Assembly (NCBI GenBank): GCA_023433985.1
Contig: JAEYTN010000430.1
Coordinates: forward strand, 1-5,105
Length of the DNA: 5,105 bases
Origin: Pseudomonadota bacterium
Lineage (GTDB): Bacteria; Pseudomonadota; Alphaproteobacteria; Rhizobiales; Devosiaceae
Direction: 5' to 3'
The stretch's first letter is position 1. The number at the start of each line of letters is the position of its first letter. Both the position numbers and the translations under genes were made by a program. The notes under the pieces are model-generated. The model was given only the letters and a program-made list of their open reading frames with translations, ran no database searches and was not told the DNA's origin. Of the stretch, positions 1-5,105 are shown one piece after another.

Positions 1-152
1 GGCGAGGCGAGAGCCTCATACATAACTGCGGACTACCGCTGCGAGGAGCAAGCCTCGCCGGCCCCGCTTCACCTGCTCCGAACAGGGGCAGCGTTCTTTG
101 AAACCCGAGGCCGGGAGGCTGGCGGGGGCGTTCGCTCGCCTCCACAGGGAGG
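1..152. other. Gene-free stretch with several hairpins
   Basis: No convincing coding region is visible here. The open frames that enter it are shadows of the adjacent regulator gene. Bases 1-59 form a cluster of three perfect short hairpins: 4-8 with 13-17 around a GAGA loop, 28-31 with 36-39, and 41-46 with 53-58. Bases 1-8 and 52-59 are also perfect reverse complements, so a long-range fold can compete with the first and third stems. On the minus strand, just past the regulator's stop codon, 148-152 pairs with 139-143 around a four-base loop, and 112-115 pairs with 104-107 followed by TTT. Either could serve as a weak 3' end for the regulator transcript, but neither has a proper T-run. The left part may be the tail of something lying outside the window. 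Confidence 0.45.
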
Positions 153-674
153 TCAGACGTCGTCCGTCAGTCGCAGCCGGTCGAGCAGGGGGCGATCCTC
201 GGGCTCGACCATCCCGACGAAGAACTTCAGCACGGTGCGCTTTCCCTCAGGCGGCAGTGCCGCGATCGCCGACTCGATGCGGCTGGTCTGCGTCGCCGAA
301 AGCACGTCGAACAGCTCGCGGCCCTTCGCGGTGGCATAAAGCAGGCGCTGCCGGCGGTCGGTCTCGCCGGTCTTCTGCTCGATGTACCCGCTATCGACGA
401 GCTGGCGCAGCACACGGGCCAGGCTCTGCTTGGTGATCTTCAGGATATCCAGCAGGTCGGCCACCGGCATGCCGGGCTTCAGGTTCACGAAGTAGAGCAC
501 ACGGTGATGGGCGCGACCGAAATTCTGGCGTTCGAGCAGGGCATCGGCGTCGCCCACGAAGTCGCGATAGGCGAAGAAAAACAATCCCATGACGTCAAGC
601 GGTACGCCCGGGGTCGCGGTCGGTGCCAAATTTATGTCAGCCTTGTTGACATTTATTTTGCCCGATGCCATCAT
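153..674 (-). CDS. MarR-family transcriptional regulator (PetP-like)
   Basis: Winged-helix DNA-binding regulator of 173 residues, expected to act as a cytoplasmic dimer. The first dimer helix begins near residues 30-40 (LFFFAYRDF), followed by GRAHHR at 53-58. The helix-turn-helix covers about 69-96, with recognition helix TKQSLARVLRQLVDSG at 81-96, and the charged wing is at about 100-113 (KTGETDRRQR). The C-terminal dimer helices follow. The FFAYR, GRAHHR and ITKQSL-RVLR pattern resembles alphaproteobacterial PetP proteins as I remember them, and no ligand can be read from the sequence. Two adjacent ATGs (674 and 671) follow a GGGGGA at 680-675, whose spacing suits the second ATG better. 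A later ATG at 590 would clip the first helix and has no ribosome site. The gene is divergent from ilvE, and an inverted repeat lies within codons 6-16, suggesting autoregulation. Confidence 0.9.
   Translation of the reverse strand: MMASGKINVNKADINLAPTATPGVPLDVMGLFFFAYRDFVGDADALLERQNFGRAHHRVLYFVNLKPGMPVADLLDILKITKQSLARVLRQLVDSGYIEQKTGETDRRQRLLYATAKGRELFDVLSATQTSRIESAIAALPPEGKRTVLKFFVGMVEPEDRPLLDRLRLTDDV
628..658. promoter_or_regulatory. Inverted repeat, candidate MarR operator
   Basis: Two 12-base arms, AAATTTATGTCA and TGACATTTATTT, surround a 7-base centre. They match at 10 of 12 positions, with a perfect inner ATGTCA/TGACAT. The stretch is conspicuously AT-rich in a GC-rich window. It lies inside the start of the MarR-family gene and overlaps the TTGACA box of the candidate ilvE promoter. 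MarR proteins typically bind palindromes of roughly this size close to their own gene, so this is the best candidate operator here. Binding is inferred. Confidence 0.5.
646..674 (+). promoter_or_regulatory. Candidate sigma-70 promoter for ilvE
   Basis: A perfect TTGACA -35 box (646-651) is followed after 17 bases by CATCAT (669-674). That -10 box matches TATAAT at four of six positions and is preceded by a TG (666-667), as in an extended -10. Transcription would begin near 681 and give ilvE a leader of about 118 bases. The -10 box coincides with the two start codons of the divergent regulator, and the -35 box overlaps the inverted repeat. This is an inference from the boxes alone. Confidence 0.4.
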
Positions 675-700
675 TCCCCCATCGCAAACGCACTCTTTGC

Positions 701-729
701 CTTATCCCAAAGCCGTTCAGGTTTGCCAA
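701..729 (-). promoter_or_regulatory. Candidate promoter for the MarR-family gene
   Basis: On the minus strand TTGGCA (729-724) is separated by 17 bases from GATAAG (706-701). These match the -35 and -10 consensus at five and four of six positions. The start point would fall near 694, giving a leader of about 20 bases. This lies downstream of the predicted ilvE start near 681, so the two transcripts would overlap head-on. The weak -10 box keeps confidence low. Confidence 0.3.
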
Positions 730-738
730 GGGCAAGCC
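720..738 (+). promoter_or_regulatory. Hairpin in the ilvE leader
   Basis: GGTTTGCC (720-727) pairs with GGCAAGCC (731-738) around an AAG loop, giving eight pairs including one G-U as plus-strand RNA. It would lie in the 5' leader of ilvE, about 60 bases before the start codon, and it overlaps the -35 box of the candidate regulator promoter. There is no T-run, so it is not an obvious terminator. It could be an RNA structure, a protein-binding palindrome, or chance. Confidence 0.3.
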
Positions 739-798
739 GGTAAGGCAGGATCGCAGGCAACAACAAGGCGGTCCAGAAAGCCGCGATGGAGGAATGAA

Positions 799-1689
799 AT
801 GGCAGGCTTGCCGATGGACCAGCGTGACGGCTGGATCTGGTTTGACGGTCAAATGGTCCCGTGGAAAGACGCGAAAATCCACGTTCTGACTCATGGTCTT
901 CACTATGCGAGCACGGTGTTCGAGGGTGAGCGCGCCTATGGCGGCGCGATCTTCGAGTCGCGGCGCCACACTGAGCGGCTGATCCAGTCGGGCAAGACGC
1001 TCGATTTCACCATTCCCTATTCGGTCGACGAGATCGAGGCGGCCAAGGCGCTGGTGCTCGAGAAGAACGGCCTGACCGACGCCTATGTGCGCCCGGTCGC
1101 CTGGCGCGGTTCCGAAGAGCTGTCGGTCCCCGGCCGCAACAACAAGGTGCACCTTGCCATCGCCGCCTGGGTGTGGCCGAGCTACTTCTCCGTCGAGGAG
1201 AAGCTCAAGGGCATCCGTCTCGAGTGGAGCCGCTGGAAGCGCCCGAGCCCCGAGACCATCCCGTCCTCGGCAAAGGCCGCCGGCCTCTACATGATCTGCA
1301 CGCTGTCGAAGGACGCGGCGATGGCCAACGGCTATGCCGATGCGCTGATGGTCGACTATCGCGGCTATGTGGCCGAGGCGACCGGTGCCAACGTGTTCTT
1401 CATCAAGGGCGACGAAATCCACACGCCGCTGCCGGATTGCTTCCTCAACGGCATCACCCGGCAGACGCTGATCCGTCTCGCCAAGGAGAACGGCTACAAG
1501 GTGGTCGAGCGGCACATGCAGCCGGAGGAGCTCGCGAATTTCGACGAGTGCTTCCTCACCGGCACCGCCGCCGAAGTCACTCCGGTCAGCGAGGTCGGCG
1601 AGTACCGCTTCAAGCCCGGTAAGGGCTGCACCACGCTGATCAACGCCTATACCGAGGCGGTGACGCCGAAGAAGGTCGCGGCCGAGTAA
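799..1689 (+). CDS. ilvE: Branched-chain amino acid aminotransferase
   Basis: A cytoplasmic, pyridoxal-phosphate-dependent enzyme of fold type IV that swaps the amino group between glutamate and the 2-oxo acids of leucine, isoleucine and valine, the last step of their synthesis. It has 296 residues, normal for the family. The lysine expected to hold the cofactor is K159 in SSAKAAG. E193 in YVAEATGANVF is the conserved glutamate near the pyridine nitrogen, and the phosphate-binding loops are NGIT (217-220) and GTAAEVTPV (255-263). The ATG at 799 is chosen because a strong GGAGG (788-792) lies six bases upstream and the protein then begins like its family. The frame stays open upstream to 589, but that part runs antisense to the regulator gene. 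It is divergent from the MarR-family gene and probably monocistronic, ending at a hairpin terminator. A D-amino acid or 4-amino-4-deoxychorismate enzyme is less likely given the length and motifs. Confidence 0.93.
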   Translation: MAGLPMDQRDGWIWFDGQMVPWKDAKIHVLTHGLHYASTVFEGERAYGGAIFESRRHTERLIQSGKTLDFTIPYSVDEIEAAKALVLEKNGLTDAYVRPVAWRGSEELSVPGRNNKVHLAIAAWVWPSYFSVEEKLKGIRLEWSRWKRPSPETIPSSAKAAGLYMICTLSKDAAMANGYADALMVDYRGYVAEATGANVFFIKGDEIHTPLPDCFLNGITRQTLIRLAKENGYKVVERHMQPEELANFDECFLTGTAAEVTPVSEVGEYRFKPGKGCTTLINAYTEAVTPKKVAAE

Positions 1690-1711
1690 GCCGTTCGAAC
1701 GTATGAGTTGC

Positions 1712-1745
1712 CGAACCCCGCCCGCTGTGGCGGGGTTCGCGCTTT
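1712..1745 (+). terminator. Hairpin terminator after ilvE
   Basis: CGAACCCCGCC (1712-1722) pairs perfectly over 11 bases with GGCGGGGTTCG (1729-1739) around a six-base loop, 22 bases past the ilvE stop. Only a short TTT (1743-1745) follows, so termination may be partial and some read-through into the aldolase gene is possible. The stem ends just six bases before the aldolase ribosome site. Confidence 0.7.
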
Positions 1746-1757
1746 GGGGAGGCATGG

Positions 1758-2516
1758 ATGGCACTACCGGCACTGCGCGAACGACTGCGGGACGGCAGGC
1801 CGCTCTTGGCGACCTTCTCGATCATCCCGGCAGTCGAGGTGGTGGAACTCGTCGGCCTGGCAGGCTTCGACGCCATCATCCTCGACCTCGAACACGGCGC
1901 TCATGGCAGCGAGGCGCTTGGTCCGCTCATCCTCGCCGCCAAGGCACGCGACATCTACCCGCTGGTCCGCGTCCGTTCGAGCGAGCCGACGGAGATCGCC
2001 GCCGCGCTCGATGCCGGGGCTGCCGGCGTCATCGTCCCGCAGATCGGCTCACTGGCCGAAGCCGAGCGTGCCGTGAAGGCTGCCCGCTTCGCTCCCGACG
2101 GCAATCGCGGCGCCAACCCCTTCGTCCGCGCTGCCGGCTACTCCGGCCGGCTGGAGTGGTTCGCCGAGGCCAATCGCGACACCGCCATCCTGCTGATGAT
2201 CGAAGGGCAGGGCGCTCTCGCCGCAGTCGACCAGATCGCAGCGTTACCCAACCTCGATGGCATCTTCATCGGCCCGATGGACCTCTCACACGCTCTCGGC
2301 GTTCCCGGCGAGATGGGGCACCCCAAGGTTGCCGAGGCGATCCGGTCAGTGATCGCGGCGTGCAAGGCGAGGGGTATCACCGCCGGCATCTTCGCCGGTA
2401 CGCCCGAAGCCGCGAAACGCTGGATCGGCGAAGGTGTCAGCCTCACGGGCGTCAGCGCCGATACGGTCACGTTCCTCAGGGCGCTGCAGTCGCTGGTCGC
2501 GGAGACGAAGGCCTAG
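1758..2516 (+). CDS. HpcH/HpaI-family class II aldolase
   Basis: A 252-residue protein of the HpcH/HpaI family, TIM-barrel enzymes that use a divalent metal to split or join 2-oxo acids, usually releasing pyruvate from a 4-hydroxy-2-oxo acid. Family landmarks are in order: LDLEHG with the likely catalytic base H46, LVRVR with R71 for the pyruvate carboxylate, GNRG at 115-118, the metal ligand E149 in LLMIEGQ, and the second ligand D175 in IGPMDLS. In most relatives the glutamate is followed by T (IET); here it is G. The ATG at 1758 is supported by GGGGAGG (1746-1752) five bases upstream; an ATG at 1754 is out of frame. It follows ilvE after 68 bases and a terminator, so it may have its own promoter, which I could not identify. 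No pathway genes flank it, so the physiological substrate is unknown. Confidence 0.88.
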   Translation: MALPALRERLRDGRPLLATFSIIPAVEVVELVGLAGFDAIILDLEHGAHGSEALGPLILAAKARDIYPLVRVRSSEPTEIAAALDAGAAGVIVPQIGSLAEAERAVKAARFAPDGNRGANPFVRAAGYSGRLEWFAEANRDTAILLMIEGQGALAAVDQIAALPNLDGIFIGPMDLSHALGVPGEMGHPKVAEAIRSVIAACKARGITAGIFAGTPEAAKRWIGEGVSLTGVSADTVTFLRALQSLVAETKA

Positions 2517-2956
2517 GACCCCGCCCGCCCATCGGGATACACCGCCGGGCCCTTGAGTTCGAGCTTGTTGCCCCACGGGTCGAGCACGTAGAACGAGTTG
2601 CCCATGCCCCGGGCCCCGCCGTGGAAGGCGTATCGCTCGATGGTCACCCCATGGGCGGCAAGGTGCTCCCGCATCTTGTCCTCGTCAAACGGACTCAGCG
2701 CTATGCAGACGTGGTCGACGTTCCGACCGCCCTTCACCGGCGGCACGGCAGCGGCCGCACCGGGGCGGGTGATGTCCCACAGCACGATCAGCGCCGCACC
2801 GCACCACACCTGCTCCATGCCGAGCGCCGGGTAGGAATAGCCGGGCTGGCAGCCGAGCACGTCGGCGTACCACGTCACGGCCTTCTGCAGGTCATCAACG
2901 ACGAACACGACGTGGTCGATGCCGACCAGGGAGAAGGGCGGGCGCGTTTCCGTCAT
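2513..2956 (-). CDS. VOC-family (glyoxalase/dioxygenase fold) protein
   Basis: A 147-residue protein with the paired beta-alpha-beta-beta-beta modules of the vicinal oxygen chelate superfamily. The first module begins GIDHVVFVVDDLQKAVTWY (12-30) and the second begins NVDHVCIAL (79-87). H15, E48, H82 and E133 (NKLELKG) sit where these proteins place their metal ligands, so metal binding looks intact. The DPWGN before the last strand is typical. The superfamily includes glyoxalase I, extradiol dioxygenases, fosfomycin-resistance proteins and epimerases; this sequence does not decide between them. It is the last gene of the minus-strand block, 15 bases after the deaminase gene, with only a weak ribosome site (CGAG), so translation may depend on its neighbour. 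Its stop codon interlocks with that of the aldolase gene. Confidence 0.85.
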   Translation of the reverse strand: MTETRPPFSLVGIDHVVFVVDDLQKAVTWYADVLGCQPGYSYPALGMEQVWCGAALIVLWDITRPGAAAAVPPVKGGRNVDHVCIALSPFDEDKMREHLAAHGVTIERYAFHGGARGMGNSFYVLDPWGNKLELKGPAVYPDGRAGS

Positions 2957-2971
2957 GGATGCTCGTTTGGT

Positions 2972-3463
2972 TCAGGAATTGCCGTAGCCGCCGGTCTCGA
3001 AGCGTCGAAGATGCAGTGAGCGGACGCGCTCGGTAAGGCTGGGCTCCGGGCCCTCGACCACGGCCCCGACGAGCACCGACTGGATGGGCAGCGTGCGCAC
3101 CCGCCCGGTGCTGCCGCCGAACTCAGTGACCCAGGTTGCAAACTGCGCGGAGGATGCCGCATAGACGATACGCCCCAATCCGACCCAGCCATGCGCCGCC
3201 GCGCACATCGGGCAGTGCTCGCCGGAGGTATAGACCGTCGCCCGTGCCCGCTCGGCCGGCGCCATGTGCGTTGCGGCCCAGCGCGCGATTTCGAACTCGG
3301 GGTGGCGCGTACCGTCGCCGCCCGAGGTGTGGTTGTGGTCCTCGAACAGCACCTTGCCATCGCCAGAAACGAGCACCGAACCGAACGGATCGTTGCCGTC
3401 GGCCATGCCGATCTCCGCGAGATCGACGGCGCGGACCAGGTGCTGGCGGTCGGTGTCGTTCAT
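2972..3463 (-). CDS. Zinc-dependent nucleoside deaminase-like protein
   Basis: A 163-residue member of the cytidine/deoxycytidylate deaminase superfamily, which removes an amino group from a nucleobase with a zinc-activated water. The zinc and catalytic motif is HPE at 54-56 (H54 ligand, E56 proton shuttle) and the second half is GEHCPMC at 81-87 (C84 and C87 ligands). The usual forms are HAE and PCxxC, so P replaces A in the first and H replaces P before the first cysteine of the second. All four key residues are kept, so it should be active. It is closer in style to the guanine deaminase/TadA side than to classic cytidine deaminase, but the substrate cannot be read. Its ATG overlaps the moaE stop as ATGA, with GGAGA five bases before the start. 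The link with molybdopterin genes might hint at a pterin or purine substrate, but this is speculation. Confidence 0.85.
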   Translation of the reverse strand: MNDTDRQHLVRAVDLAEIGMADGNDPFGSVLVSGDGKVLFEDHNHTSGGDGTRHPEFEIARWAATHMAPAERARATVYTSGEHCPMCAAAHGWVGLGRIVYAASSAQFATWVTEFGGSTGRVRTLPIQSVLVGAVVEGPEPSLTERVRSLHLRRFETGGYGNS

Positions 3464-3912
3464 CCGGTTCTCCAGCGCTCGCGGGCTTCGTCGTCTTCCG
3501 TCTTCGCCTCCACCCAGCGCTCGCCCTCGGGCGTCGCTTCCTTCTTCCAGAAGGGGGCGTCGGTCTTGAGGAAGTCCATCAGGAACTCGGCACCCTCGAA
3601 CGCCGCGGCGCGGTGCGGCGCCAATGCCATCACCTGCACGATCGGCTCACCGGGGTGAAGCGCACCATGACGATGGATCACCGCGGCCTTGATCAGCCCG
3701 AAGCGCGTAACCGCCTCGGCAATGGCCTTGCCGATCTGCGCCTTGGCCAGCTCGGGATAGGTTTCCAGCGTCAGGGCGGATACCGGATCACCCGGCTGCG
3801 AGCGGACGAGGCCCGTGAAGGTCACCGCCGCGCCGGCCCCGGCATTGGCTTCGAGGAACAGGTTGGCTTCGGCCCCGGGGTCGAAGCGCTCGGTCTGGAG
3901 GCGCACCGCCAT
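3460..3912 (-). CDS. moaE: Molybdopterin synthase catalytic subunit MoaE
   Basis: The large subunit of molybdopterin synthase, which with MoaD inserts two sulfurs into cyclic pyranopterin monophosphate to make molybdopterin in the cytoplasm. At 150 residues it has the normal length. Conserved features are FTGLVR (32-37), the RHG-L-PGE segment (81-89), APHRAAAF (98-105) and FLMDFLKTDAPFWKKEATPEG (110-130), which contains the two lysines (K116 and K123) corresponding to the active-site pair of E. coli MoaE. ERWVEA (131-136) continues the match. The start lies only three bases past the moaD stop, and the stop overlaps the deaminase start. The ribosome site is weak (GGCGG about eight bases upstream), consistent with coupling to moaD, its partner subunit. 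Confidence 0.95.
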   Translation of the reverse strand: MAVRLQTERFDPGAEANLFLEANAGAGAAVTFTGLVRSQPGDPVSALTLETYPELAKAQIGKAIAEAVTRFGLIKAAVIHRHGALHPGEPIVQVMALAPHRAAAFEGAEFLMDFLKTDAPFWKKEATPEGERWVEAKTEDDEARERWRTG

Positions 3913-3915
3913 CGG

Positions 3916-4163
3916 TCAGCCGCCGGTCATCGGAGGGAACAGCGCAACCACCCGGGCATTGGCGATGGGCGCGCTGTGCGGCACGATCTCGGTGTCGAGC
4001 GCAGCCTTGATAAGGCTGGGCTTTTGCATCGCCAGATCAGCGGCTTCGTCGCGGCTTCTTAGCCATTGAATCAGGTCGGCAACCGTCACCACCTCGGGCG
4101 GAGGAGACACTTCCTCCTCGCCGCGGTTCAGCCGTTCACGCAGCCACGCGAAGTACTTGATTT

Positions 4164-4167
<4 letters not shown>
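3916..4167 (-). CDS. moaD: Molybdopterin synthase sulfur carrier MoaD
   Basis: The small, ubiquitin-like subunit of molybdopterin synthase. Its C-terminal glycine carries a thiocarboxylate that donates sulfur to the MoaE active site. The protein has 83 residues, ends in exactly the required Gly-Gly (82-83) after FPPMT, and begins MKIKYFAWLRE, the usual first strand. NARVVALFPPMTGG is the signature end. The ATG at 4167 is chosen by family length. The frame stays open upstream to 4764, but that part is antisense-like shadow of pgsA in another frame. The start overlaps the pgsA stop as ATGA, and the ribosome site is weak (GGGA eight bases upstream), so translation is probably coupled to pgsA. 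Confidence 0.93.
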
Positions 4168-5068
<901 letters not shown>

Positions 5069-5105
5069 CTTCTCCCCGCGTCTCCCGACGCAGGCAGTCT
5101 CAGGG

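Noticed and set aside
589..798. N-terminal extension of ilvE to the ATG at 589
   Set aside because: The extra 70 residues run antisense to the MarR-family gene, have no family counterpart, and would ignore the strong GGAGG before 799.
681..798. Leader-peptide attenuator for ilvE
   Set aside because: The only ATG frame in the leader has three codons and no run of Leu, Ile or Val codons, and the hairpin has no T-run, so classical attenuation is not supported.
637..1773. Long open frame of 378 codons on the minus strand opposite ilvE
   Set aside because: It is a high-GC shadow of ilvE in the antisense frame, with Arg/Leu/Asp-rich composition, no recognisable motifs and no ribosome site; ilvE itself is beyond doubt.
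1703..3019. Open frame of 438 codons on the plus strand across the aldolase and VOC genes
   Set aside because: Arg-rich, unstructured translation that crosses two well-supported genes in other frames; typical of high-GC shadow frames.
3136..4062. Open frame of 308 codons on the plus strand opposite the deaminase, moaE and moaD
   Set aside because: Antisense to three clear genes, Arg-rich and without motifs.
5078..5091. Hairpin GCGTC-TCCC-GACGC after the small charged protein gene as a terminator
   Set aside because: Only five pairs and no T-run; could be chance in GC-rich sequence, and the window ends too soon to judge.

Overview
The window looks like an ordinary, densely packed chromosomal region of a GC-rich alphaproteobacterium, most likely a member of the Sphingomonadales. 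The evidence is the high GC content, a PetP-like MarR regulator facing ilvE, a pgsA-moaD-moaE operon, and a GGAAC-N17-GGTT element of the type read by the alphaproteobacterial sigma factor EcfG. The lineage is inferred from style and synteny, not from a marker gene. There is no mobile element, CRISPR array, tRNA or rRNA.

Layout. Bases 1-152 carry no gene but hold several hairpins. Bases 153-674 (minus) encode a MarR-family regulator, divergent from ilvE (799-1689, plus), the branched-chain amino acid aminotransferase. A good inverted repeat (628-658) lies within the regulator's first codons and overlaps the -35 box of the best ilvE promoter, which suggests the regulator controls ilvE, itself, or both. 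After ilvE come a GC-rich hairpin terminator and an HpcH/HpaI-family aldolase (1758-2516, plus). The aldolase converges with a five-gene minus-strand block, and the two facing stop codons share one CTAG.

The minus-strand block runs from 4745 down to 2513: pgsA (phosphatidylglycerophosphate synthase), moaD and moaE (the two subunits of molybdopterin synthase), a zinc-dependent nucleoside deaminase-like protein, and a VOC/glyoxalase-fold protein. Gaps are -4, +3, -4 and +15 bases, so it is almost certainly one transcript with translational coupling. moaD and moaE act together in molybdenum cofactor synthesis. pgsA serves phospholipid synthesis and is probably only co-transcribed. The deaminase and VOC protein have unknown substrates.

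Divergent from pgsA is a 72-residue, highly charged protein (4850-5068, plus) ending in a [11 protein letters not shown] tail. The candidate EcfG promoter sits directly upstream at the right distance, making this a plausible general-stress gene. This, together with the operator/promoter overlap at MarR-ilvE, is the most interesting content. I see no clearly new multi-gene system.
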